From positions 350,028 to 414,027 of the forward strand of contig NZ_LT629844.1 in NCBI RefSeq assembly GCF_900106785.1: DNA of 64,000 nucleotides, in the 5' to 3' direction. Below are positions 1-8,739 of this stretch, piece by piece (the stretch's first letter is position 1; every line of letters begins with the position of its first letter). The notes beneath the pieces were generated by a model. The model worked only from the letters and a program-made list of their open reading frames with translations. It had not been told where the DNA came from and searched no databases. Source of the DNA: Prevotellamassilia timonensis (GTDB lineage: Bacteria > Bacteroidota > Bacteroidia > Bacteroidales > Bacteroidaceae). Position numbers and translations under genes: made by a program.

Positions 1-134
1 TCCTTTGTCAAAAAGAATAGCGGTAGCCCGATAGCCACCGCCGCGCCGAAACAGAGTAATTGTCTTTTGGTAAGGTTGAACATTACCTTGCTCTTGATTT
101 TGGTTAAATCCTTTGGGACGGTTACATACGCCAT
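1..134 (-). CDS. PrgI family protein (5' part only; runs off window)
   Basis: The first 44 codons read MAYVTVPKDLTKIKSK followed by VMFNLTKRQLLCFG and a hydrophobic stretch. This is the usual start of PrgI, a small membrane protein encoded just upstream of the VirB4 ATPase in Tn1549-like type IV secretion modules. A strong ribosome site (GGAAAGGAGG) sits about 8 bases before the ATG. The gene starts directly after the MT-A70 gene, which fits one transfer operon. The C-terminal half lies outside the window. Family assignment is from the N-terminal pattern. Confidence 0.8.
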   Translation of the reverse strand, partial: MAYVTVPKDLTKIKSKVMFNLTKRQLLCFGAAVAIGLPLFFLTK

Positions 135-135
135 T

Positions 136-684
136 TCAAACCTCCTTTCCGGCAAACCGTATGTCGCTTTTGATTTCATTTCCCCATACGTCCCAACCAG
201 GGGTATGCTGCCTTGCAAACAGTTCAATACGCGGTAGGTCGCCCATAAGGGCAAGTATCTTTTCCCGCGTTATATCCGGCTTTTTGCTGTGCTGCTCAAC
301 AGGGGAAATAATAAATTGATGTACCTTGTTTGATTGTCGCTTCGGGTGTCCTTTGGTAGCAAGCAAGCAGATTTCCGCATTTCCTCGCGTCCAAAAGCCC
401 AAGCCATAAAACCAAGTGGGCGATTTCCGATTTTGCTTTAACCATACAAAGGCAACGGATTTATAGGTAAATCCCCAAGCCTTGATTAACTGCAACGCTT
501 CTTTAAGCTGCGGGAACGTCGCCCATAGGAATAAAATACAGTCCTTATCCGCAATTTCTTTGACGGGTAAAGCGCAAAGTTCCTCAATACTCATAGTGGG
601 ATAGTGCTTTTCCGCTGCGCCCTGTACCTTGCTTCTCGCGTATCTCCAAGGGGGATCGGCGTAAATGATTTTGTATTTCTTCAT
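136..684 (-). CDS. MT-A70 family adenine methyltransferase
   Basis: A 182-residue protein opening MKKYKIIYADPPWRY; DPPW is the catalytic motif of N6-adenine methyltransferases of the MT-A70 group. Later segments (ILFLWATFPQLKEAL, GFWTRGNAEICLLATKG, RIELFARQHTPGWDVWGNE) follow the family. The start at 684 is chosen because a GGGGGTG ribosome site precedes it and it lies 10 bases after the TrbL-like stop; the frame is open further upstream, but that would overlap the previous gene. Such genes are standard passengers between the TrbL-like and PrgI genes of Tn1549-like elements. It probably methylates DNA, perhaps to protect the element on transfer; that role is inferred. Confidence 0.9.
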   Translation of the reverse strand: MKKYKIIYADPPWRYARSKVQGAAEKHYPTMSIEELCALPVKEIADKDCILFLWATFPQLKEALQLIKAWGFTYKSVAFVWLKQNRKSPTWFYGLGFWTRGNAEICLLATKGHPKRQSNKVHQFIISPVEQHSKKPDITREKILALMGDLPRIELFARQHTPGWDVWGNEIKSDIRFAGKEV

Positions 685-694
685 CTGCACCCCC

Positions 695-1558
695 TTAATG
701 CGCGCTGAATACGGATTTTGCAAGGCTTCCCGTTTTGAAAAGCGTAAAACACAAGAGGACGGTATAGCCCATGCAAGACCAGATCGCGCCGGATATGTCA
801 TCGGTTGCTGCGATTGTCTGTATCAAAACCGCATAAATACCGACGCACACAAGAATTAGAAAAGCCTGAAAACCGAGGGCAAGCAAGGATTTTAAGTAGT
901 TCTGTCCCATGCCGCCCCATTCACGATTTACCATTGTCGCAACGGGGATAGGGGCGATACTCGTTACAAGGTATATTTCAATCATGCGCCCGTACACCAC
1001 CAGCATGATACAGATAGACAACGCTTTCATGGTAAGCCCCACAAAGAGTGATTGAAACCATAGCCCCAAAAGCCCGCCGACGCTCATAGCGTCCAGCTTT
1101 GCTTCTATATCGGTGATAACGGTTGCAATATCTATGCTTGTGTCGGATATGATAACGCCCGCGCTGTCGTTGACGACGCTCTGTGTAATGTCAAATACGC
1201 CCATGACGATGTTCCAAGTATTTGTTACCAGCAGCACCGCAACAAAGGTTTTGAAAATCCACTTGAAGAAAATCCAAGTGTCGAGATCGTGCAGATTGTT
1301 TTTCTCAATTACAAGCTGGATTAGTTCGTAGCACATGACAAAGGTAATGATAACGCCCGCAATCGGCACAATGACGTTTTCCGATAGGCTGCGTATCATA
1401 TTGAATATGCCCGCGTTCCACCCGGCGGGGGTTGTGCCGACTTGCGTTGCGATTTCTCCAACCTCTGTATTTACGCTGTCGAACAGCCCGGAGAGATTAG
1501 AGAGTATTCCGTCTGTCAAAATGCCGCGAAACCAATCTTCAATCATCTGCCATATCAA
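695..1558 (-). CDS. TrbL/VirB6-like conjugal transfer membrane protein
   Basis: A 287-residue polytopic membrane protein with about six hydrophobic segments, for example VIVPIAGVIITFVMCYELIQ and ALGFQAFLILVCVGIYAVLI. Its size and position between Maff2 and the MT-A70 gene match the VirB6/TrbL-like inner membrane channel component of Tn1549-like conjugation systems. The start appears to be TTG at 1556-1558: AAAGGAGGG lies about 9 bases upstream, whereas the nearest in-frame ATG is about 20 bases away. It likely forms part of the DNA translocation channel. Confidence 0.8.
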   Translation of the reverse strand: MIWQMIEDWFRGILTDGILSNLSGLFDSVNTEVGEIATQVGTTPAGWNAGIFNMIRSLSENVIVPIAGVIITFVMCYELIQLVIEKNNLHDLDTWIFFKWIFKTFVAVLLVTNTWNIVMGVFDITQSVVNDSAGVIISDTSIDIATVITDIEAKLDAMSVGGLLGLWFQSLFVGLTMKALSICIMLVVYGRMIEIYLVTSIAPIPVATMVNREWGGMGQNYLKSLLALGFQAFLILVCVGIYAVLIQTIAATDDISGAIWSCMGYTVLLCFTLFKTGSLAKSVFSAH

Positions 1559-1631
1559 AAGCTAATCCCTCCTTTCCCGCGCCCTCCCGCGTGAAGCGGG
1601 AGAGCGCGGCGGGTAGTGTTAGTTTGTGGCA

Positions 1632-1847
1632 TTATCCAAACAGGCCGGAGAGCAGCGGGACAAGGGTAAGGCCGATAAGGGCAACGCCGCCGCCCGCCAT
1701 CAACTGTTTCATGCCCTGCGACTTCGCGCCGGGGTTATCGTTGCCGTACCCCTCCATGAGGTTAATGCCGCCCCAAATGCCAAGTCCTGCGCCAAGCGCG
1801 ATTACCAAAGTCTGCAATACGTCAACTGCGCTGTTGAAAAAATCCAT
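1632..1847 (-). CDS. Maff2 family small membrane protein
   Basis: A 71-residue protein opening MDFFNSAVDVLQTLVIALGA with two hydrophobic segments separated by a polar GYGNDNPGAKSQG loop. This is the typical Maff2/VirB2-like layout, and its place directly after VirD4 and before the TrbL-like gene matches Tn1549-type elements. Probably a pilin-like or channel-associated subunit. Function inferred from family and position. Confidence 0.85.
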   Translation of the reverse strand: MDFFNSAVDVLQTLVIALGAGLGIWGGINLMEGYGNDNPGAKSQGMKQLMAGGGVALIGLTLVPLLSGLFG

Positions 1848-1897
1848 ATAAACCTCGCTTTCTGCCGCTAAAACGGCTCAAAAAATGTTGTTGGAAA

Positions 1898-1926
1898 TAA
1901 AAATGCCGCCGTTTTTATTCGGCGGC
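1898..1926 (-). terminator. Rho-independent terminator at the end of virD4
   Basis: On the minus strand a perfect 7-bp stem (1920-1926 with 1905-1911, GCCGCCG/CGGCGGC) around a short loop holding the virD4 stop codon is followed by an ATTTTTATTT tract. It would reduce read-through from virD4 into maff2. Confidence 0.6.
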
Positions 1927-3696
1927 TGCGTCCTCGTCGGACAAATCTATTTCGTATATGTCAAAGGGTTCGTCGGGCTTTACGATTGCCGGACGGGTGG
2001 ACATATACCGTTCAACGTCAAAAGCGTTTTTCTTGTCGAAGTCGGAAAGGTATTTGTAGTTCGGGTGCTGCGTTATATCGTACTTATCGCTGAAAAAGGG
2101 GCGCACGCCGCGCAACTGCAAAATACATTTTCCTCCGTCCATAACTGCGATTTCGTCCTGTGTCATCAACTCCTTTCCCAATTTCTGATAATTGAGGCCA
2201 TGAGAAACCTGCGTGCCGCGATTTTCGGAAGTGTTGAAACTGTCGATTGTTTCACGTCCCAAGTTCTCCGAAATATCCTTTGCATTTTTCCCGCGCCCTC
2301 CCAAAAACAAGGTGCTGTCGGCATTGTCAAGTATGATTTCTGCCGCGTCCTTGTAAATGGCTTTTAGCTGGCTCTGCGATTGCAGAATGATAGAAGCCGA
2401 GATTTCCCGGCTGCGGATTGTGGCAATCAATTTTTCAAACTGCGGGATTTGTCCAATGTTTGCAAACTCGTCTAACAGGCAGCGAACATGAACCGGCAGC
2501 TTGCCGCCGTATTCGTCGTCGGCCTTGTCGCACAAGAGATTAAATAACTGCGATTGCAGCATAGCGATAACAAAATTAAACGTGCTGTCCGTATCGCTCA
2601 TAATCAAAAACAAAGCTGTTTTTCTGTCGCCTAACGTGTCAAGTTCTAATTCGTCGTAGGACATAAGATCGCGCAATTCCTTTATATCAAAAGGAGCGAG
2701 CCTCGCACCGCAAGAAATGAGGATTGATTTTGCGGTTTTGCCCGCCGCCAATTTATATTTTCGGTACTGCTTCACCGCGAAATGGTCGGGGTCGCGTTCT
2801 TCCAAGTCGGCAAACAGCAAATCGACGGGGCTTTGATATTCCTCGTCGTCCTCGCGGGCTTCGCTGGCGTTGATAAGTTCCAACAGGGTAATAAAGTTCA
2901 TTTCCTCGGCGGGGGCTTCGTACCAGATGTAGCCCACCAACGCGCAATACAAAAGCCGTTCTGCCTTTACCCAAAAATCCTCCGCGCTTTTTTCTCCCTC
3001 ACCTTTGGTATTCGCTATCAACGTATTTACCAGCTTCAAAATATCTTTCTCGCTGCGGATATACACAAAGGGGTTGTAGTGCATAGATTTTTTGAAGTTA
3101 ATCGTATTCAGTACCTTAATGCGGTAGCCCGCCCGTTGCAGCAGCTTCCCGCACTCAATCAAAACCGTACCTTTCGGGTCGGTTAAGACGTAAGAGGAAT
3201 GAAGCTGCATTAGATTAGGTTTGACAAAAAATCTTGTTTTTCCGCTGCCGCTGCCGCCGATCACGACGACGTTCTTATTTCTCGCGTACTTCGGCTGCTT
3301 CGGGCGGCTGTTCATGGTAAGCCGTTCCGTCTGCGTCAAAATGATGTTGTTTTGGAAATCCGGGTCTATGTAGGGCTTTATATCTTCGGCGTTTCCCCAT
3401 CGGGCAGAGCCGTACTCCGCGCCCTTGCGGTATTTCTTCGCGTTTTTCCCTTTGACATAGACTATCAAGCGGATAATCACCGCACCGACAATGCCGACAA
3501 GCAAATCCAACGGGTAAACGCTCGGCAAGGCGTTTTCAAAGGCTGCGGAAAATCCTTGTGTGATATTCAGTATCTTTGCAGAAATATCCGCGCCGGGGGC
3601 AAGCCGCACCGCCTGTCCGACTTTATCAAAGAGATAGACAAAGAACACATAGGGGATATTCGGAAGTATCAGCTTTTTGTAGTTGATCTGCTTCAT
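1915..3696 (-). CDS. virD4: VirD4-like type IV coupling protein (CD1115/TraG family)
   Basis: A 593-residue ATPase that would link relaxosome to secretion channel at the inner membrane. The N-terminal ~90 residues hold hydrophobic segments (IPYVFFVYLFDKVGQ; LDLLVGIVGAVIIRLIVY). Walker A is GGSGSGKTRFF near residue 147; the Walker B region is VRCLLDEFANIG near residue 400, followed by IATIRSREISASIILQSQSQ, typical of TraG/VirD4 proteins. Length is normal. The ATG overlaps the stop of the PcfB gene, so the two are translationally coupled. Confidence 0.92.
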   Translation of the reverse strand: MKQINYKKLILPNIPYVFFVYLFDKVGQAVRLAPGADISAKILNITQGFSAAFENALPSVYPLDLLVGIVGAVIIRLIVYVKGKNAKKYRKGAEYGSARWGNAEDIKPYIDPDFQNNIILTQTERLTMNSRPKQPKYARNKNVVVIGGSGSGKTRFFVKPNLMQLHSSYVLTDPKGTVLIECGKLLQRAGYRIKVLNTINFKKSMHYNPFVYIRSEKDILKLVNTLIANTKGEGEKSAEDFWVKAERLLYCALVGYIWYEAPAEEMNFITLLELINASEAREDDEEYQSPVDLLFADLEERDPDHFAVKQYRKYKLAAGKTAKSILISCGARLAPFDIKELRDLMSYDELELDTLGDRKTALFLIMSDTDSTFNFVIAMLQSQLFNLLCDKADDEYGGKLPVHVRCLLDEFANIGQIPQFEKLIATIRSREISASIILQSQSQLKAIYKDAAEIILDNADSTLFLGGRGKNAKDISENLGRETIDSFNTSENRGTQVSHGLNYQKLGKELMTQDEIAVMDGGKCILQLRGVRPFFSDKYDITQHPNYKYLSDFDKKNAFDVERYMSTRPAIVKPDEPFDIYEIDLSDEDAAAE

Positions 3697-4166
3697 ATCT
3701 CGCGCCCCCTGTCCATTTTCTTTACCTTGTCGCGGGCGGCGTTAAGCTGCTTCGCCTTGTCCTTTGCAGCGGCAAGGGCTTTGCGGATAGAGGGCTTTTT
3801 CTCCCGGTTCAGCTTCTTTGCGGAAAACTCTTGAAACGCTGCGGTCATAACGTCCGCGTCCCGGCCTTTGAAAAACACAAGGTAACGGGTCTGCTCGCCC
3901 TTAACCTTTTTTAGCGAAAAATCTATGTTGTATTTCTTCGCCGTACTCTCAAAGGCTTTAATATTGCTGTCGGTGATCTCGATGTTGGAAACACCCGCGT
4001 TCTGCTTCATAAGCTGCCGCATGGTCTGTTTCCCATGCGCGGGTTTGCTTTTCTGCTCCAAAAACTTTTGGATTGCTTTCTGTAACGCCTGTTCGGTAAG
4101 CCGCGCCGCGCCTTTTCCCACTTTGACGTATAGGGCAATCGTTTTTTGGGTTACTTCCTCCTGCAA
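3693..4166 (-). CDS. pcfB: PcfB family protein (DUF3801)
   Basis: A 157-residue basic protein opening MQEEVTQKTIALYVKVGKGA. Its position immediately upstream of and overlapping virD4 is that of PcfB/DUF3801 relaxosome accessory proteins of Gram-positive conjugative elements. The start seems to be TTG at 4166 with GAAAGGAG upstream. The C-terminal 50 residues are Lys/Arg-rich and probably disordered. Inferred role: helps dock the processed DNA to VirD4. Confidence 0.82.
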   Translation of the reverse strand: MQEEVTQKTIALYVKVGKGAARLTEQALQKAIQKFLEQKSKPAHGKQTMRQLMKQNAGVSNIEITDSNIKAFESTAKKYNIDFSLKKVKGEQTRYLVFFKGRDADVMTAAFQEFSAKKLNREKKPSIRKALAAAKDKAKQLNAARDKVKKMDRGREI

Positions 4167-4202
4167 GGTATCAACTCCTTTCCCGGTAAAGTGCGGCTAT
4201 GC

Positions 4203-5147
4203 TCATTCGCCGCCGTATAAGTCGTGATTGACAAGGGCGGTATAGTAGCTGTCAATGGTACTCGGCGCGTTGAACAGCACCGCTTTTAGATACTGCTTGA
4301 TGTTGCGCACTTTGGTTGTGTTCTCCCTCATGCAATCCAAAACAAACTCAATATGGCTGCTGTTCAGCTTCAAAAACTTGGATTTCACCAATTCGGCGGG
4401 GTAGTCGTCCCCGGCAATACGGATTGTCTTTCGGGCTGTGCAGACGGTTTCCAGCATAAGGTCAACAATCTCGTCCAAACGGTCTTTGTCAATTTTGCAG
4501 TTTTGAATGAGATGGTCGTATTCGATATTGTCCTTGATAATCTCCCTGTAAATCTCTACTGCGCTATTGCTTTTCGCTTCCGTTCTTTTCCTTTCCGGCG
4601 GCGTAGCCGCTTCGCCATGCGCAAAGGGCAAGGGGTTTAGGGAATGGAAAGGAATGGAATCGGTACTTGATAAATCAGTAATTGATTGTTCTTTACTTAA
4701 TATATCTTTATTTAATTGCGTTGGATTTTCCAACGTAGGTTTTTCCTGCGTAGGTTTTTCCAACGTTGGATTATCCAATGTTGGATTTTCCAATGTAGGT
4801 AAATCCAATATAGGCGGCTGTCCGCCGCTGGTAGCTGCTTCCGGCTCTCGCGGCTGCGGCTGCTCGTATATGACGTAATCTGCGCCCCGCAAGCGTCCCT
4901 TTTCGTCGCGCTCCCGGCTGCGCACGATATATCCGGCTTTTTCGAGTTCCTTTACCGCTTCGCGGATTGCGTCGATCTTCTCCCGGTTGATATGGGATAA
5001 GCCCGCAAGGGTATAATCCCAATCTTCGGGCAGCGAAAGCATTTGCGACAACAAGCCCTTTGCCTTTAAGGACAATTCCTTGTTTCGCAAGTGGTGGTTG
5101 CTCATAACGGTATATCCCGTATTTCGCTCCACTCTGAAAACTGCCAT
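4203..5147 (-). CDS. Winged-helix replication-initiator-like protein (DUF6017 type)
   Basis: A 314-residue protein. Residues 1-95 read as a RepA_N/DnaD-like winged helix (YTVMSNHHLRNKELSLKAKG, AIREAVKELEKAGYIVRSRE). The middle (about 115-145) is a low-complexity tract of five-residue units such as PTLEN, PTLDN, PTLEK and PTQEK, visible in the DNA at 4,723-4,803 as repeated TCCAAnGTnGG units. The C-terminus (NAPSTIDSYYTALVNHDLYG) is the conserved tail seen in DUF6017 proteins upstream of PcfB in Tn1549-like elements. Probably involved in element replication or regulation; exact role not established. Confidence 0.8.
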   Translation of the reverse strand: MAVFRVERNTGYTVMSNHHLRNKELSLKAKGLLSQMLSLPEDWDYTLAGLSHINREKIDAIREAVKELEKAGYIVRSRERDEKGRLRGADYVIYEQPQPREPEAATSGGQPPILDLPTLENPTLDNPTLEKPTQEKPTLENPTQLNKDILSKEQSITDLSSTDSIPFHSLNPLPFAHGEAATPPERKRTEAKSNSAVEIYREIIKDNIEYDHLIQNCKIDKDRLDEIVDLMLETVCTARKTIRIAGDDYPAELVKSKFLKLNSSHIEFVLDCMRENTTKVRNIKQYLKAVLFNAPSTIDSYYTALVNHDLYGGE

Positions 5148-5275
5148 ATTTCCTCACTTCCTCTCTTGGTATGCGTGGACAATTAGAAAGCCGTTTTCGG
5201 CTGTTTTGGTATTGCAATATGCCCTTTGCCGTTTTCGCGTCTGCAAAGCCGCATGGCACAAGGGCTTTTGCCCGT

Positions 5276-5494
5276 CTATTTGTCCATGCTGGCGTGCGTT
5301 TTCCGCGTCCTTTTGCCGGGGCAATAGGGACACTCTTTGAAAACGCAAAACTCATATTTCCACCCGGGGCGGTAGAAACGGCAAGTGCCGCAATCTTCAT
5401 CATCTCCGGCACAACCGGATTGATAGCGGTCAAATCCCGGCTTCTGCTGCATGAGCAATTCAAACGCCCGCTGCTTGCCCTTTGTGAAATACAT
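5276..5494 (-). CDS. Cysteine-rich VLP-type small protein
   Basis: A 72-residue protein starting MYFTKGKQRAFELLMQQKPG, with six cysteines in a C-x6-C-x2-C-x11-C-x5-C-x2-C pattern (residues about 28-60). This matches the small cysteine-rich proteins with a VLP domain found in Clostridial conjugative elements. The ATG at 5494 is chosen for the excellent GGAAAGGAGG site upstream; the longer open frame to 5551 would run into the terminator hairpin. The cysteines suggest a zinc-binding fold. Function unknown. Confidence 0.75.
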   Translation of the reverse strand: MYFTKGKQRAFELLMQQKPGFDRYQSGCAGDDEDCGTCRFYRPGWKYEFCVFKECPYCPGKRTRKTHASMDK

Positions 5495-5523
5495 TCCGGC
5501 TGCACCTCCTTTCCTGCGGGCAT

Positions 5524-5573
5524 AAAAAAACGGCGTTACTTTCTCCCCCAAAGGGGTTAAGGTAACGCCGTTT
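5524..5573 (-). terminator. Rho-independent terminator
   Basis: Perfect 12-bp inverted repeat (5528-5539 with 5562-5573, AAACGGCGTTAC) followed on the minus strand by a run of seven T. It lies between the recombinase gene and the Cys-rich gene and would end the recombinase transcript. Confidence 0.85.
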
Positions 5574-5652
5574 GTGTGCGTATTCAGTTTTTAACACATT
5601 CCCTGTCTATCCGCTGTCCGCAAAACCATTGATTTTATTAGCTTTTTGCCGC

Positions 5653-5696
5653 TATCGCTATCACACCTCATTATTTGCTGGGGTTAGATAGCGATA
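5653..5696. repeat. Inverted repeat over the recombinase stop codon
   Basis: Ten-base arms TATCGCTATC (5653-5662) and GATAGCGATA (5687-5696) flank 24 bases just past and over the recombinase stop. A weak terminator, or a recombination half-site for the serine recombinase; neither is shown. Confidence 0.4.
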
Positions 5697-7357
5697 CTTT
5701 TTACATCTACCATGTTGCGGCGGTCATGGTTGACAACTTGCGTCGGCTCCTGCTCGGTATCAACCTGTCCGACAAAGCTATAATGGATTTCGATTTTCCG
5801 GGTGTTGGTTTCCCGGTCTAATTCATGTATCAAAATACGGTCGATAAACTCATGGACGTTTTCATAGGTCAATTCCTGTATGTCGCTGTATTTCCCGACA
5901 ATCTGAATAAACCTTGATATATCCCTTTTTCGCTCGGTAACGGTTGCGATCTGCTGTTGTAACTCGTCTATCCTTGCGGCAAGGGATTTCTTTTCGTCCT
6001 CATAGCCGGAAGTTAGAAACACAAACCGTTCATCTGTCAGTCTGCCTAATGCGTTGTCCTCATACAGCTTGCGGAAAAGCGTGTCAAGTTCGGTCATACG
6101 CGCCTGTGCTTTGAAAAGTTCCTTTTGCTGCTGCGCTAATGCCTTTCTCGCTTCCATGTCGCCGTACTCGGTAGCTTTACAGATAAAGTCCTGTTCGTGT
6201 TCCTTAACATACCGCAAAACCCGCCGCATATCTTCCAGCACTAAATCAAGAAGTACGTTTTTGCGGATATAATGAGAGGTACACTCGCTGCCTGTCCTTG
6301 CCCTGTTGCGCCATGCGCCGCAAGAATAGGAAAACTTGCGCGGCTCGATATTTACGCCCTGTTGGTAATACATCTTATGTCTGCAACCAGCGCAAAACAG
6401 CAAGCCGGAAAAAATATCAATCTCCGCTGCTTTTGTCGGGCGGTGGCGGGTAGCAATCCGCTTTTGCGCAAGTTCAAAGGTTTCCTCGTCAACAAGCGGC
6501 TCATGGGTGTTTGGGAAGAAATAGCGTTGTTCTTCTTCGTTCTTCCGGGTCTTTTTCGACTTGTAGGATACCTTGTGAGTTTTCGCGGTTATGGTATGCC
6601 CTAAATATTCCTGCCTTGCTAATATGTCATAGAGCGTTTTGTCCGGCCAAGTATAGGGGGCGATCATTGCCCGCTGATACCGCGCCTGTCCTGTACGCTG
6701 ATAGCGCAACGCTCCAATCGTCAAGACTTTGTTTTCCGCAAGCCATTTTTGGATTTCGCACATACGCACGCCGCTAACAAACATAGCGAAAACCTGTTTG
6801 ACAATCGGCGCGGTTTCCGGGTCGGGTATAAGGTGGTGGCGGTTGTTCGGGTCTGGGATATAGCCGTATGGATATTCCCCGTTGACGCGCTCGCCTTTTT
6901 GCGCCTGTGCCTGTTTAACTGCGCGGATTTTCTTGCTTGTGTCGCGGGCGTAAAACTCGTTAAACCAGTTCCGCAAGGGGGTAAACTCGTTATCCTCCCG
7001 CGCTGTGTCAACTCCGTCGTTGATCGCGATATAGCGTACTCCGTTTTCGGGAAATACAATCTCTATGAGTTCGCCCGTTTTCAGATAGTTTCTGCCAAGA
7101 CGGGAAAGGTCTTTGGTAATGACCGTCGCCACTCGTCCGGCTTCCACTTCCTGCAACATCGCTTGCAGCCCCTCGCGCTCAAAACTCACGCCGGAAAATC
7201 CGTCGTCCACAAAAAACTTTGTGTTCAAAAAATGGTGTTCGTCCGCATAGCGTTGAAGTATCATTTTTTGGTGCTGTATGCTTCCGCTTTCTCCGGCTTG
7301 CATATCCTCTTGACTTAAACGGCAGTAAAGGGCGGTGATTTTATTCGACTGTAACAT
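5684..7357 (-). CDS. Large serine recombinase
   Basis: A 557-residue recombinase with an N-terminal resolvase domain (YCRLSQEDMQ with the likely nucleophile Ser; FVDDGFSG; ITKDLSRLGRNYLKTGELIE), a recombinase domain, and a zinc ribbon (CAGCRHKMYY...CGAWRN...ECTSHYI, residues about 340-390). A coiled coil (QQQKELFKAQARMTELDTLF) and a C-terminal DUF4368-like segment follow. The start at 7357 is chosen because AAAGGAGGACTA precedes it. Together with TnpW it forms the usual recombinase/TnpW pair of Clostridial mobile elements. It would catalyse excision and integration of this element or of one nested in it. Confidence 0.93.
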   Translation of the reverse strand: MLQSNKITALYCRLSQEDMQAGESGSIQHQKMILQRYADEHHFLNTKFFVDDGFSGVSFEREGLQAMLQEVEAGRVATVITKDLSRLGRNYLKTGELIEIVFPENGVRYIAINDGVDTAREDNEFTPLRNWFNEFYARDTSKKIRAVKQAQAQKGERVNGEYPYGYIPDPNNRHHLIPDPETAPIVKQVFAMFVSGVRMCEIQKWLAENKVLTIGALRYQRTGQARYQRAMIAPYTWPDKTLYDILARQEYLGHTITAKTHKVSYKSKKTRKNEEEQRYFFPNTHEPLVDEETFELAQKRIATRHRPTKAAEIDIFSGLLFCAGCRHKMYYQQGVNIEPRKFSYSCGAWRNRARTGSECTSHYIRKNVLLDLVLEDMRRVLRYVKEHEQDFICKATEYGDMEARKALAQQQKELFKAQARMTELDTLFRKLYEDNALGRLTDERFVFLTSGYEDEKKSLAARIDELQQQIATVTERKRDISRFIQIVGKYSDIQELTYENVHEFIDRILIHELDRETNTRKIEIHYSFVGQVDTEQEPTQVVNHDRRNMVDVKSIAI

Positions 7358-7434
7358 TAGTCCTCCTTTCCGACAGCCGAATAAACAGGTATAATGTGTT
7401 GCTATCATTATACCATATCCCGCCGCCTAATGCA

Positions 7435-7608
7435 CTACTCGGACGCTAAAAATCCCGGATTTCCGGGCTTTTTCTGCAAATCCTTTACAATGAGTTTCTC
7501 AATCTTTTTATGGATTGTATCGGTTGCCTTTTCACTCGGCAACGCTTGAACAAGATAGGTGATTTTCCCTATTTTGCGTTCGGTTGTAATTGTCTGTTTT
7601 TTATCCAT
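7435..7608 (-). CDS. tnpW: Transposon-encoded TnpW family protein
   Basis: A 57-residue protein opening MDKKQTITTERKIGKITYLV, with a KATDTIHKKIEKLIVKDL segment typical of TnpW. It lies directly upstream of the serine recombinase gene, the usual arrangement. AAAGGAGG precedes the ATG at 7608. Role unknown; presumably linked to the recombinase. Confidence 0.8.
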   Translation of the reverse strand: MDKKQTITTERKIGKITYLVQALPSEKATDTIHKKIEKLIVKDLQKKPGNPGFLASE

Positions 7609-8066
7609 TAGAAAAACCTCCTTTTCCTGTATGGATAAACTATATTCGTCAAAAGGCAAAAACGGGCGGTTGTTAGCTGCAACCTCACGGGAGTTTCACC
7701 CCGGCCCATGCTTATGGGTGCGCCGCGCAATACTTTGAGGGTGTTCAACGCGGGAGTATCATTGTGCCGCCTTGTATGTCGTCGCCCACAAGCTGCTAAA
7801 CCTGTTTTACGGCGCGGTAGTTCTCGCTCGGCTTTTCCCCTATGGGGAAAAGCTGTCATGGCGTACCCGCCGACTGGCTCGGTACAGACGGAATGTACCC
7901 GTTTGCCTGTTATGCTGCGCACCAAAGGCCGCTTTCTTTGTCAAAGAACAATAGGCTTTGTCGGCCTGCAAAAGCACATCAACAGCGGATATGCTTTTGC
8001 GGAACGACAAATAGCCCATAACGGGAAGCGTGGAAAGGGGACACGCTCCCCGCATGGGCTAAAAGA
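7609..8066. other. No credible gene; upstream region of tnpW
   Basis: Open frames on both strands here (60-120 residues) overlap one another, and none has a ribosome site or recognisable domain. The stretch contains a short palindrome (CTTTTCCCCTATGGGGAAAAG near 7,833-7,853). It may be a structured leader; nothing firmer can be supported. Confidence 0.4.
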
Positions 8067-8309
8067 TTATCCTACATGAAAAGCAAGGGTGCGGGTAATA
8101 AGGCGCACTTGCAGCCTGTTACGCATTTCCTCGTCCACATAGGAATAGGTATTGCCCGCGTCGTCTTTCAGCGTGCGGGTACAAAGTTTCGCTATGTAAC
8201 CCTCGTAGTGCTTCAAGATCGCGCACATGGCGGTTGTGTCGCCGTTTGCCGCTGCGGAAATGACAGGGAACGGCAACAGATTTTCAGACTTCCTAACGGT
8301 ATTCATCAT
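8067..8309 (-). CDS. Helix-turn-helix protein of conjugative elements (HTH_16 type)
   Basis: About 80 residues (MMNTVRKSENLLPFPVISAA...) containing AAANGDTTAMCAILKHYEGY and IAKLCTR, the pattern of the small HTH proteins paired with a sigma-like protein in Tn916/Tn1549 elements. The start overlaps the end of the sigma gene by about 17 bases, indicating coupled translation. Expected to regulate transfer or excision genes. Confidence 0.78.
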   Translation of the reverse strand: MMNTVRKSENLLPFPVISAAANGDTTAMCAILKHYEGYIAKLCTRTLKDDAGNTYSYVDEEMRNRLQVRLITRTLAFHVG

Positions 8310-8730
8310 CTGCTTTTCCCTCCAAATACTGTTTGATTTTCGCAAGCGCGGATTTCCTGTGCCGGAAAACCGTCGTGCGTACAACATTCAGCAGTTCGCC
8401 AATTTCCGCGTCGCTCATATCCAAGAAGTAGGACAAAAGGATAATGTCGCGTTTCCTTTCTGGCAAAGCGTTAAGGGCTTCGGCAAGCAGTTCATTTTTG
8501 ACGAGTACATCAAAGCCGGACACTTGAAAACGGAAATAATCGCTTTCGTATTCGTCCGTTGTGAAAAGCTGCGCGAGTTCGCTTTCGCTCAAATCCGAAA
8601 AAGTAACTTCGCGTGCTGCGCGTTTCGCAAGAGTGCGGCGGTGGCTTTTCGCTTCGCCGACCAAAGTTTTCTTTGCTAATGCGTCGTACTGATGTTGTAT
8701 TCTTTCCTTGTCGGAAGAAGATAGCTCCAT
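8293..8730 (-). CDS. Sigma-70 family regulator (region 4)
   Basis: A 145-residue protein with a clear sigma region 4 at residues about 85-140 (LNALPERKRDIILLSYFLDM, SDAEIGELLNVVRTTVFRHR). ATG at 8730 is preferred over a GTG nine bases earlier because GGAAGGAGGTG is better spaced to it. It is coupled to the HTH gene downstream. Such sigma-like proteins sit at the regulatory end of Tn916-like elements. Confidence 0.88.
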   Translation of the reverse strand: MELSSSDKERIQHQYDALAKKTLVGEAKSHRRTLAKRAAREVTFSDLSESELAQLFTTDEYESDYFRFQVSGFDVLVKNELLAEALNALPERKRDIILLSYFLDMSDAEIGELLNVVRTTVFRHRKSALAKIKQYLEGKADDEYR

Positions 8731-8739
8731 AGAGTTCAC

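Noticed and set aside
4723..4803. Short regularly spaced repeats that could suggest CRISPR
   Set aside because: They encode the low-complexity PTLEN-type tract of the winged-helix protein and are in frame; no spacers, no cas genes.
5154..5348. 64-codon frame overlapping the Cys-rich gene
   Set aside because: A shifted-frame shadow without its own ribosome site.
7609..8066. GTGCGCC on the plus strand as the start of a group II intron
   Set aside because: No domain V-like hairpin and no intron-encoded protein are present.
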